From positions 868,001-932,000 of the forward strand of contig NZ_QUKD01000001.1 in assembly GCF_003480915.1 (NCBI RefSeq): a stretch of DNA of 64,000 bases, in the 5' to 3' direction. Shown in pieces: positions 1 to 7,611 of this stretch (position 1 is the first letter of the stretch; the number at the start of each line of letters is the position of its first letter). Origin of the DNA: Parabacteroides sp. TM07-1AC (GTDB taxonomy: Bacteria; Bacteroidota; Bacteroidia; Bacteroidales; Tannerellaceae). The translations under genes and the position numbers were made by a program. The notes below the pieces were generated by a model. It saw only the letters and a list, made by a program, of their open reading frames with translations, searched no databases and had not been told where the DNA came from.

Positions 1-1142
1 ATACCCAACACCATAAATAACAGCGGTATATAATGCAGTAAATTCGTATCCGCTTCGACGAATGATAAAACTTCCGTCCTGTTCAATATCCAGGTCAATA
101 AAAAGGCCAACAGGCAGGCAAATACACAAATAGATACCGCTTCGGCTACCAAACTTGCCCGCAAACTTGCTGTCGAACTGCCCAATACCTTCTGGGTATT
201 GATACTTTTTATCCGCATCGGAGCCAGCGAAGTACTGAAATTCGTAAAATTGATCCCGGCAATGACGATGACCAGTAAAGCGATCAATACCAATAACCGC
301 ATCGTATCGACATTTCCGGTCTTAATAAAATCATCCAACTGACCAGGCATATAATAAATGTCAGTGATAGGTATCAGTTGCAAGCGGGTTTCTTTATTGA
401 CATTATATTTAGCAAAATCGAATGTACTATTGAAGTTATCCTCTACTACTTGGCGAGACTCAGGTGAATCGAGCAATAAATATCCCATAAAGTTCTGAGA
501 AAGCCAATCATCTTCAAAGTGTTTATTCATTCGGGCATAAATCCCGTTTTCCATCTGCGAGTTTTCCGGAAAATCTTTATAGACAGCTCCGACGGTAAAG
601 TTCATTTCATCTATATAAAACATTCTATCTTTCGAACGAATACTTTTGCCTATAGCCGATTCCTTGCCAAACATCCGTTTAGCCATACTTTCAGATATCA
701 TTACCTTTTCCGGATCTTCCAGGCAAGTTGCCATTCCTTCCACCAAAGTCGGTTCGAATACTTTGGGAAAATCCGGATAGCAAGGGATAAATAGTTCTTT
801 AAAACCTCTTTCATCATTTCCCTCTCCTACATTCACATAGGTTTTACTACTAAAAGAATTCAGCAATGTATAGGCTTCAATATGCGGAGACGAAGTAAAA
901 GCAGCATTCGCTAACGCCTGGGGAATCACTGATGCATAAATATCTCCTTCGCCGTGATTCATATCTACCCGGCAAATACGGGACGCGGTCGGATAACACC
1001 GGTCGAAAGTCCGTTCATATTGAACCTGCATCATAATCACCAGAAAAGCAGTCAAGGCGACAGTCAGCCCCACCACATTCAGAAAAGACGCCATCTTGAA
1101 GCGGCGCAGTACGTTCACAAAGTTTCGTAATATTGTTTTCAT
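1..1142 (-). CDS. FtsX/MacB-type ABC transporter permease, 3' end outside the window
   Basis: The reading frame starts at the ATG whose complement is at 1140-1142 and stays open for 380 codons to the left edge, so the C-terminal half lies outside. The protein starts MKTILRNFVNVLRRFK, has one membrane segment at about residues 18-38, a periplasmic MacB_PCD-like domain of about 240 residues, and then FtsX-type membrane segments near 281-300, 330-352 and from 372. An FtsX cytoplasmic loop (about 310-325, with KVLGSS) lies between the second and third. In this family such subunits do not form a pore; they couple a cytoplasmic ATPase to periplasmic work. It is diverged from the four permeases further right and has its own sigma-54-like promoter (1188-1202), so it is probably co-regulated with them. 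Family assignment is confident; the substrate is unknown. Confidence 0.85.
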   Translation of the reverse strand, partial: MKTILRNFVNVLRRFKMASFLNVVGLTVALTAFLVIMMQVQYERTFDRCYPTASRICRVDMNHGEGDIYASVIPQALANAAFTSSPHIEAYTLLNSFSSKTYVNVGEGNDERGFKELFIPCYPDFPKVFEPTLVEGMATCLEDPEKVMISESMAKRMFGKESAIGKSIRSKDRMFYIDEMNFTVGAVYKDFPENSQMENGIYARMNKHFEDDWLSQNFMGYLLLDSPESRQVVEDNFNSTFDFAKYNVNKETRLQLIPITDIYYMPGQLDDFIKTGNVDTMRLLVLIALLVIVIAGINFTNFSTSLAPMRIKSINTQKVLGSSTASLRASLVAEAVSICVFACLLAFLLTWILNRTEVLSFVEADTNLLHYIPLLFMVLG

Positions 1143-1187
1143 CTATACTAATGTTTTGTCTTCTATTCTTTTTACATATTTGACTAT

Positions 1188-1202
1188 TCAAATCGTATGC
1201 CA
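1188..1202 (-). promoter_or_regulatory. sigma-54-like -24/-12 promoter for the partial permease gene
   Basis: On the minus strand the bases read TGGCATACGATTTGA. Compared with the consensus TGGCACG-N4-TTGC, the -24 GG is kept with correct spacing and the -12 element is TTGA instead of TTGC. It lies 46 bases before the ATG and below two tandem 17-bp palindromes. Two sister sites occur at 5053-5067 and 15334-15348. Confidence 0.6.
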
Positions 1203-1256
1203 AACTAGTAAATTACTGATAATCAAGTAAATAACCAATCATTCTTTTAATATCTA

Positions 1257-1294
1257 TGTCAAATAATTGGACAGTTCTGTCTAGTTTTTTGACA
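1257..1294. promoter_or_regulatory. Tandem 17-bp palindromic activator sites
   Basis: Two 17-bp imperfect palindromes, TGTCAAATAATTGGACA (1257-1273) and TGTCTAGTTTTTTGACA (1278-1294), have centres 21 bp apart, about two helical turns. They lie 55-105 bp upstream of the -24/-12 promoter at 1188-1202, the usual place for an NtrC-type enhancer. The same pair with the same spacing occurs at 5123-5160, and related sites at 15404-15493. Confidence 0.6.
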
Positions 1295-1403
1295 TCCGAA
1301 GGCTATCAGTCTATTTATTTACAACAGCCATACAAAGTTTTTTAAAACAACCCTTCACCATCTATATTTTAGCCTCCAACTATTGATATTCATAACATAA
1401 AAA

Positions 1404-1475
1404 GGTGACGCCGCCTTGAAAAACAGCGTCACCCCATATTAGAAAGAAATGACGCCGGAAATCACCTCCGGCGTC
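1404..1475 (-). terminator. Tandem terminator hairpins
   Basis: Stem 1 pairs 1404-1411 with 1426-1433 (GGTGACGC/GCGTCACC) and on the minus strand is followed by TTTTTATG. Stem 2 pairs 1451-1459 with 1467-1475 (GACGCCGGA/TCCGGCGTC) and is followed by a T-rich stretch. Both suit termination of leftward transcription from the ATPase-permease unit before the next promoter. A weaker related stem (GTCAC/GTGAC) with an eight-T loop lies near 1507-1528. Confidence 0.55.
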
Positions 1476-1672
1476 ACCCTACAATTATTGAATATCAATC
1501 TACATGCGTCACATTTTTTTTAGTGACACCGAAAACTGATCAAACTTCAAAGTGTAGTATATCTCATCTATTCCCTTTGATAGTATTCTCCGGCAACTAT
1601 CTTCCTTCCGAACATCCACTAACAGCTAATTTACTATGCATTAATAGCTCCCTGCTTATTTTCTATTCTCAG

Positions 1673-1746
1673 CCTGTACAGGATAACAAAATACCCTGTA
1701 CACCCTAGTCGATTACCCTGTACATCGTACCGGATTATCCTGTACA
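1673..1746. repeat. Four CCTGTACA boxes at exact 22-bp period
   Basis: CCTGTACA begins at 1673, 1695, 1717 and 1739, exactly 22 bp apart. The bases between are only partly conserved (CCCTAGT and GATTA recur). The first copy extends to the palindrome CCTGTACAGG. The array sits about 100 bp beyond the 3' end of the permease gene ending at 1849, in a 706-base intergenic region that otherwise holds only the terminators and promoter listed separately. A degenerate minisatellite and a phased protein-binding array are both possible. Confidence 0.7.
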
Positions 1747-1848
1747 CCCTAGTGTTTGCAAACAGGCAGATATGCACTAATCTTCGACATAGCATACAAT
1801 AGATGCTCACCTGGTACCGGTTAGGAACTGGTTACATTCTACCTCTTG

Positions 1849-4176
1849 TTACTTATTCGATACACTATCTATCGGGTTGGCATTAGCAGCTTTGTAACTT
1901 TGGAAAAATACCGTTACAAGTGCAATGACGAGACAGAATATACCGGAGACAATAAAGATTAGCGGATTCAGGGAGATCCGGTATGAATAATCGGACAGCC
2001 ACTGGTTCATGAAATACCAGATAATCGGTGTTGCTATAATAAAGGCCACACCTACATAAACCAAAAACGAACCGATCAGACGGAACAAAATAGCCTGATT
2101 ATCAGATCCGAACACTTTGCGAATAGCCACCTCCTGCGAACGCTGATGGATGAAATAGGTCGACATGGCCAGTAAACCCAACATAGAGATAATAACTGCA
2201 ATCGAAGCAAAGAGCGAAACAATCTTTGTCATCCGGACTTCAGACTCGAACGATTTCTGAACCTGTTCATTCAGATAGGTGGCATTGAAATCCAACCCAC
2301 CGGAAGCCTCCTTATAGATCTCTTGTATTTTGTTATAAGCTGTATAAGGGTTACCTTCCACTTCGATAAGAATACTCCAGGGGAACATTTCACTCCGTTT
2401 GTCGATGCGAAGCATGGCGGGACGCATGTCATTCGTAATATTTCCTAACTGAAAGTCCTGCACAATACCGGCAATCGGCGTTGCATTTTTATTCCATAGG
2501 AAACTGGGGGCGTCCTGTGGCAACTCCATATCCCGCATGGCTTTTTCAGTCACATACCAGCTCTTTTCTGCTAATTGGTTATCACGGACAATCTTATATC
2601 CCAACATATTGAACGCTGTGCTATCCATAATGAACTGCTGAAAACCAAGAAATTTACCTTCATATTCGCTGGACATATTATTACTTCCGCTCAAAGGCAT
2701 CCCGGCTGCCAGCCCTACTCGTTTGACGAACGGTTGACGCCCAAACTCATCGATAGCTGCATTACGGTCGGAGTTGTTTGCAAAACCATTCGCAACCTCC
2801 AGTATACTATTCGTGTTATAGCCCAACGGTGCATTGATCAAGTGACGCGATTGCAGGATCATGACGATCGATGCCGCAATCATAGCGATGGTGATTCCAT
2901 TCTGGAAAGTGATAAACACCTTACTGAACACCATTTTCGTCTGCTTACGGAACGTTCCGCGCACAATATCGATCGGCTTCACGGAAGAAATCAATACAGC
3001 CGGCAACAGTCCGGCAACAACGCCAATCAGAAGAATCAAGACAATACCGGCAAGACACCAGCCAGGAGTGAAAGTCGCCATCAGATCGATCTGCGTCTGC
3101 AAAAGATCATTCACAAAAGGAACCGCCGCATGTGCCAGCAACCAGCCTATTCCGAAAGAAATTATAGTCAGCAAAGTCGATTCTATCATCATACGTATGA
3201 ATAAATCTCCGCGTGACGATCCTAACAAACGTCTTGTAGCCATCTCCTTCGCCCGCTGACCTGCCTGTGCGACCGTCAGATTAATATAATTGAATATGGC
3301 AAAGACCAGGATCAGGATACCTATAGACAAGAGAACAATGACCAAACGCTTATTCCCTGTTTGAACAGATCCGAAATCGTTCAATTCAGAGAAATAAAGT
3401 TCACTTATCGGTATCAAGTTCACTACTTTGGACATATCACGCTGGTAAATCCAAAACGATTCCTTGAAATAACTCAGGATATCCGGTATCTTCGGACGCA
3501 GGTCGGCACCCGGCTTCATCTTTAAGAAAGCGACTGTCGAGCCGGCATTTCCGGGATGATCCATACTGATCGACCAGTTGTACTCATGAGCCCGCTCCAC
3601 ACGAAACATGATATCAGCATACGGGATCGTCGAGTGTTTGATATCTTCCATAATGCCGCTCACCAGGAAAGAAAGCGAATCGCCGATAATAACGCTTTGT
3701 CCGATCGGGTCTTCCGTGCCGAACAGTTTATTGGCAAAAGTCTTTGAGAGAACGACATTGCTTCTGTTTTCCAATACCCGGTTCTTATCTCCTGCCAGGA
3801 GTTTAAAAGAGAAAAAGTTAAAGAAGCAAGAATCGACGGGGACTGTTCTGGCAGTTAATTTTTTATCATTGTTTTTTACGATTTGGTTACCCACATTGGT
3901 TGTAATAACCGGGCAGACCTGCTCGATCTCAGGATAGCGTTCCTGCAGGCGGTAGGCGATCGGCAACGCCGTGCTCGGTCCTCTGTCGTTAGCCAACACA
4001 TAAATGCGGTCTACATCCTTATGGAACTTGTCGACCGACAATTCCTGTACGGTATAAACGGCAATCAGGATTACAAACATCAATGAAACGGACAGTCCGA
4101 ATACATCGATCGCTGTATATGCTTTATTCCTGCTTAAAAATTTGAGGAATGATTTTATATTTAATAAGTTATTCAT
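1849..4176 (-). CDS. FtsX/MacB-type ABC transporter permease
   Basis: 775-residue inner-membrane permease. The start is placed at 4176 (MNNLLNIKSFLKF) because it aligns with the start of the neighbouring paralogue (MNNLVNFKSFFKF); an in-frame start 12 codons upstream is not shared. Layout: N-terminal membrane anchor (about 20-45), periplasmic MacB_PCD domain, three FtsX segments around residues 275-390, a fourth segment after the conserved SSVKPIDIVRGTFRKQTKM linker, a second periplasmic domain and three C-terminal segments ending near PIDSVSNK. This duplicated FtsX layout is typical of Bacteroidales exporters in which ATPase, adaptor and outer-membrane factor are separate genes. It lies just downstream of the ATPase gene and should share its sigma-54-like promoter. 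A 13-bp hairpin lies in the gap. The substrate is unknown; lipid, peptide or antimicrobial export are all possible. Confidence 0.9.
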   Translation of the reverse strand: MNNLLNIKSFLKFLSRNKAYTAIDVFGLSVSLMFVILIAVYTVQELSVDKFHKDVDRIYVLANDRGPSTALPIAYRLQERYPEIEQVCPVITTNVGNQIVKNNDKKLTARTVPVDSCFFNFFSFKLLAGDKNRVLENRSNVVLSKTFANKLFGTEDPIGQSVIIGDSLSFLVSGIMEDIKHSTIPYADIMFRVERAHEYNWSISMDHPGNAGSTVAFLKMKPGADLRPKIPDILSYFKESFWIYQRDMSKVVNLIPISELYFSELNDFGSVQTGNKRLVIVLLSIGILILVFAIFNYINLTVAQAGQRAKEMATRRLLGSSRGDLFIRMMIESTLLTIISFGIGWLLAHAAVPFVNDLLQTQIDLMATFTPGWCLAGIVLILLIGVVAGLLPAVLISSVKPIDIVRGTFRKQTKMVFSKVFITFQNGITIAMIAASIVMILQSRHLINAPLGYNTNSILEVANGFANNSDRNAAIDEFGRQPFVKRVGLAAGMPLSGSNNMSSEYEGKFLGFQQFIMDSTAFNMLGYKIVRDNQLAEKSWYVTEKAMRDMELPQDAPSFLWNKNATPIAGIVQDFQLGNITNDMRPAMLRIDKRSEMFPWSILIEVEGNPYTAYNKIQEIYKEASGGLDFNATYLNEQVQKSFESEVRMTKIVSLFASIAVIISMLGLLAMSTYFIHQRSQEVAIRKVFGSDNQAILFRLIGSFLVYVGVAFIIATPIIWYFMNQWLSDYSYRISLNPLIFIVSGIFCLVIALVTVFFQSYKAANANPIDSVSNK

Positions 4177-4208
4177 CTTCTTACTGATTTCATTTAGGCG
4201 AGAGAATA

Positions 4209-4238
4209 ACATATCCTACCTTCACAGGTAGGATATGT
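4209..4238. other. Perfect 13-bp intercistronic hairpin
   Basis: ACATATCCTACCT (4209-4221) pairs perfectly with 4226-4238 around the 4-base loop TCAC. It lies between the ATPase and permease genes, 33 bases before the permease ATG. The T-run follows it on the plus strand, so it is not a normal terminator for these leftward genes. An mRNA-processing or stability element, or a translational control hairpin, is more likely. Confidence 0.6.
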
Positions 4239-4298
4239 CGGTTTTTCTTTTAAACTTATAAATTTAGCTATATGCTTTGTTATGTATAGAAAATACAA

Positions 4299-4979
4299 TC
4301 AGATAAATTCGCTGACTGAAGATACGATGCTACCGTCGAACAGGTTGATGATGCGGTGTGCAAAACTGGCATCATGTTTGGAGTGAGTTACCATGACGAT
4401 GGTAGTTCCTTCCTTGTTCAGTTCGGTCAGCAGCTGCATCACTTCGGCACCGTTCTTAGAGTCCAGGTTACCGGTCGGCTCATCCGCAAGAATGATTTTC
4501 GGGTTGGAAACGACTGCACGGGCAATGGCAACACGTTGTTGCTGACCACCGGATAACTGCTGCGGGAAGTGAGTGGCACGATGGCTGATATTCATTCGTT
4601 TCAGGATATCTGTTACCATCTGTTTACGTTCGGCAGCTTTTACCTTCAGGTAAGTCAAAGGTAATTCCACATTTTCATACACATTCAGTTCGTCGATCAG
4701 GTTGAAGCTCTGGAATACGAAACCGATATTCCCTTTACGCACCTGGGTACGTTCTTTTTCTTTCAGGTGGCCCACTTCTTTATCTGCCAGGTAATAATCA
4801 CCTGAAGTAGGGTTATCCAACAAGCCCAGGATATTTAATAATGTTGATTTACCGCAACCGGAAGGTCCCATGATGGCAACAAATTCTCCATCCTTCACTT
4901 CCAATGATACATTGTTCAATGCAATAGTTTCTACCTCCTCTGTGCGGAAATGCTTACTTAATCCTTCAATCTTAATCAT
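4299..4979 (-). CDS. ABC transporter ATP-binding protein (LolD/MacB class)
   Basis: 226-residue cytoplasmic ATPase. Visible motifs: Walker A GPSGCGKST at about residues 38-46, Q-loop FVFQSFNL, ABC signature LSGGQQQR near 143, Walker B IILADEPTGNLD near 160-171, and the H-loop histidine in MVTHSKH. The EPTGNLDS segment is typical of the LolD/MacB/FtsE branch, which pairs with FtsX-type permeases. It is the only ATPase gene seen in the exporter locus, so it may energise several of the five permeases. It leads the unit ATPase then permease (1849-4176), under the sigma-54-like promoter at 5053-5067 and tandem activator sites at 5123-5160. The ATG is at 4979; the leader between promoter and gene is about 70 bases. 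Confidence 0.95.
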   Translation of the reverse strand: MIKIEGLSKHFRTEEVETIALNNVSLEVKDGEFVAIMGPSGCGKSTLLNILGLLDNPTSGDYYLADKEVGHLKEKERTQVRKGNIGFVFQSFNLIDELNVYENVELPLTYLKVKAAERKQMVTDILKRMNISHRATHFPQQLSGGQQQRVAIARAVVSNPKIILADEPTGNLDSKNGAEVMQLLTELNKEGTTIVMVTHSKHDASFAHRIINLFDGSIVSSVSEFI

Positions 4980-5052
4980 AATGTTATTTATTTAATTCTA
5001 CATTTATACTTTGATATTCCCTTAAAAAAACACTCTGTTTTCTATATTTAAT

Positions 5053-5067
5053 TCAAATTGCGTGCCA
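5053..5067 (-). promoter_or_regulatory. sigma-54-like -24/-12 promoter for the ATPase-permease unit
   Basis: The minus strand reads TGGCACGCAATTTGA: a perfect -24 element TGGCACG, a 4-base spacer and TTGA at -12 (consensus TTGC). It is 74 bases before the ATPase ATG and 56 bases downstream of a pair of 17-bp palindromes. The same layout at 1188-1294 and 15334-15493 supports it. Confidence 0.7.
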
Positions 5068-5122
5068 AACTTAATAAATTATTGATATTCAAAACTATAT
5101 ACTTTACCCTATTCCGGAAGAG

Positions 5123-5160
5123 TGTCTAATATTTAGACACTCCTGTCTAGTTTTTTTACA
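5123..5160. promoter_or_regulatory. Tandem 17-bp palindromic activator sites
   Basis: TGTCTAATATTTAGACA (5123-5139) is a perfect inverted repeat of 7-bp arms. TGTCTAGTTTTTTTACA (5144-5160) is a weaker copy. Centre-to-centre distance is 21 bp, identical to the pair at 1257-1294. The probable ligand is a sigma-54 enhancer-binding protein acting on the promoter at 5053-5067. Confidence 0.65.
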
Positions 5161-5176
5161 CTCTGCAGGCAACCCG

Positions 5177-7507
5177 TCATTTATTCTTTATACTTTCCAC
5201 CGGATTGAGATTGGCAGCCTGGTAACTCTGGATAAATATCGTAACAAACGATACGAATAAACAAAACAGACCGGCTGCTATAAAAATAAGCGGGCTCAAT
5301 TCGATCCGGTAAGAATAATCGGACAACCATTGCTGCATGAATCGCCAGATGATCGGTGTAGCGATCACAAAAGCAATCAATACATAGACAAGGAAAGTAC
5401 GAATCAGCCGGTATAATATCTGGGAATTGGTCGAGCCGAATACTTTACGCACCGCCACTTCCGATGAACGCTGCTGGATAAAGTAGGTCGACATAGCCAG
5501 CAACCCCAGCAACGAGATCAGGATAGCAACGAAAGCAAAGATCGAAACGATCCGGGAAGTCCTTTCCTGTGCTGCAAATGATTCCTGTATCTGCGTATCT
5601 ATATATTTCCCTTCAAAGCCGACATGGCCGATTCGTTCATATATTTCCTGTATATCTTTATAGGATTCCACAGGATCGCCTTCTACTTCCAGCAATACAT
5701 TATACGGGGTCCATTCTTTTATATCATTCTTAATAAGCAATCTGACCGGCTTCTTCTGATACATGATATTCGATAACTGGAAATCTTTCACAATACCGGC
5801 AATAGGAATTTCCTGCCCCCACACTTTGATGGAAGGAGAATCTTCCGGCAATTCCATTTCACGCATAGCCTGCTGGTTCAGATAGATCTTTTTAGTACCG
5901 GCCAGATGATTATCACGTATTATCTCAATACCTAATATACTCAGAAAAGCCGTATCGGCCCTGAATACCTGAAAACTGACCTGCTTGCCATTGATCTCTT
6001 CCGTAGAATTATTCCCCCGGTTAAAAGGAGTACCCTGTGAAAAAGAGATCCGCTTAACAGAAGCCAGTTGGCTCACCTCATTAGCGAATGTCTCTATATC
6101 TTTCTTACTTTTATAAGATTCGACCGGAACATCCATCACATTCGTCGTTTTATATCCCAACGGAGCATGTATGAGATGATTCACCTGTGCCACCATCGTT
6201 ATGGAAGCTGCCACCAAGGCTATCGTGATTCCGTTCTGAAAAGTAATGAAGAACTTACTGAACACCATCTTGGTCTGTCGGCGGAAAGTACCCCGCACCA
6301 CTTCAATCGGCTTGGCATTGGAAATCACAATGGCAGGCAACAATCCTGCAAGTATACCGATCAACAGAATGACAGCTACAGCCAGCAATACATAACCGGG
6401 GGTAACAAAGTCCGACAGATTTATACGGGCATTTAACAACTGAGAGGCATAAGGAGAGAAAAATATTGCCATAAAGATACCCAACAGGAAAGAAATGAAA
6501 GTCATCAGGGTAGACTCCATGATCAGTCGCAAGAACAGGTCTCCTCTCGACGAGCCCAATAATCTGCGGGTAGCCATCTCTTTTGCCCGGAAAGCCGTCT
6601 GCGCCACTGTCAGATTAATATAGTTGATGATGGCAAACAGCAGGATAAGTATCCCTACCGAAAGCAGGATCATTACAAATTGCCAGTCTCCTTTAGCCAG
6701 CGTATAAGTACCCATATCCGAGAAATAAAAATCCTCCAAAGGATTCAGAAGCACTTTGCTGTAAATTCCTCTTTGATACATCCAAAATACTTCTTTGAAA
6801 TAAGCGACGATATCATCCGTTTTGGCAAGCAGGTCTGCTCCTTCCTTTACCATAATGAAATTGTTGACGGCTCCGGTATTATAGAACTGGTCGCTGTCTA
6901 TTCCCTCTTCCATATATTTGAGCTGTTTGATTCCCATCAGGATATCGCAATACGGAATCGTAGAGTTTTGAATATCTTTCATAATCCCGTTCACTTGGAT
7001 ACGGATGGAATCGTTCACCTGAACGACCTGCCCTATCGGATCGCTGTCGCTAAATACTTTGCGGGCAAAACTTTCGGAGATCACGCCATAGTCATCGGCA
7101 TCCATCACATGATTGCGGTCGCCAACCAACAGCGGGAAAGAGAAGAAATCGAAGAAAGTCGTATCGGCGAACATTAATTCGGCGTTGAAGTTTTTATCGG
7201 CCACCGTAACAGATGTATGATAGAATCCCCAGGGAGCGACCGGACATACTTTTTCTATTTCCGGATACCGTTCCTGCAAACGGTAGGCCAGCTTATAGGC
7301 CGATCCGGTATTGGCTTCGCTGCTTAACACGTAGATACGGTCGCCTTTCTCATGGTATTTGTCGGTAGACAATTCCTGTACCGAATAAACGGCTATCAAT
7401 ATAACAAACATCAACGATACGGATAACCCGAAGATATCGATTGCCGTATAGGTTTTGTTTCGGCTTAGAAATTTGAAAAATGACTTAAAGTTTACCAGGT
7501 TATTCAT
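5177..7507 (-). CDS. FtsX/MacB-type ABC transporter permease
   Basis: 776-residue paralogue of the 1849-4176 permease; identity is obvious by eye, for example FGLSVSLMFVILIAVY in the first membrane segment, KEMATRRLLGSSRGDLF in the first FtsX loop and GLLAMSTYFIQQRSSEVAVRK in the second. Two FtsX units and two periplasmic domains, about eight membrane segments in all. The ATG at 7507 begins MNNLVNFKSFFKF. It follows the 7612-9993 permease by 104 bases and precedes the promoter region of the ATPase unit, so it is probably the last gene of the operon that starts with the TolC-like gene. Duplication inside the locus most simply explains the two near-identical pairs (this one with 1849-4176, and 7612-9993 with 10005-12380). 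Confidence 0.9.
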   Translation of the reverse strand: MNNLVNFKSFFKFLSRNKTYTAIDIFGLSVSLMFVILIAVYSVQELSTDKYHEKGDRIYVLSSEANTGSAYKLAYRLQERYPEIEKVCPVAPWGFYHTSVTVADKNFNAELMFADTTFFDFFSFPLLVGDRNHVMDADDYGVISESFARKVFSDSDPIGQVVQVNDSIRIQVNGIMKDIQNSTIPYCDILMGIKQLKYMEEGIDSDQFYNTGAVNNFIMVKEGADLLAKTDDIVAYFKEVFWMYQRGIYSKVLLNPLEDFYFSDMGTYTLAKGDWQFVMILLSVGILILLFAIINYINLTVAQTAFRAKEMATRRLLGSSRGDLFLRLIMESTLMTFISFLLGIFMAIFFSPYASQLLNARINLSDFVTPGYVLLAVAVILLIGILAGLLPAIVISNAKPIEVVRGTFRRQTKMVFSKFFITFQNGITIALVAASITMVAQVNHLIHAPLGYKTTNVMDVPVESYKSKKDIETFANEVSQLASVKRISFSQGTPFNRGNNSTEEINGKQVSFQVFRADTAFLSILGIEIIRDNHLAGTKKIYLNQQAMREMELPEDSPSIKVWGQEIPIAGIVKDFQLSNIMYQKKPVRLLIKNDIKEWTPYNVLLEVEGDPVESYKDIQEIYERIGHVGFEGKYIDTQIQESFAAQERTSRIVSIFAFVAILISLLGLLAMSTYFIQQRSSEVAVRKVFGSTNSQILYRLIRTFLVYVLIAFVIATPIIWRFMQQWLSDYSYRIELSPLIFIAAGLFCLFVSFVTIFIQSYQAANLNPVESIKNK

Positions 7508-7544
7508 TTAATTCGTGTTTTTAATATTTCATACTAGGACATAA

Positions 7545-7582
7545 GGAAAGCATACCCTCCTCATATGAGAGGGATGCTTTCC
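7545..7582. other. Intercistronic hairpin before the permease at 5177-7507
   Basis: GGAAAGCAT plus CCCTC (7545-7559, one bulged A) pairs with 7567-7582 around the self-complementary loop TCATATGA. It sits 38 bases before the downstream permease ATG, the same relative place as the hairpin at 4209-4238 before the sister permease, but with unrelated sequence. No T-run follows on the transcribed strand, so it is not a simple terminator. Confidence 0.55.
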
Positions 7583-7611
7583 GGTTAAAAAGTAAATGAT
7601 ATAAATATATG

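Noticed and set aside
2575..3259. Plus-strand frames inside the permease genes, and similar long frames opposite the tra genes and the methylase-helicase
   Set aside because: They are mirror frames of well-supported genes, caused by GC-rich or biased codon use, with no motifs of their own.
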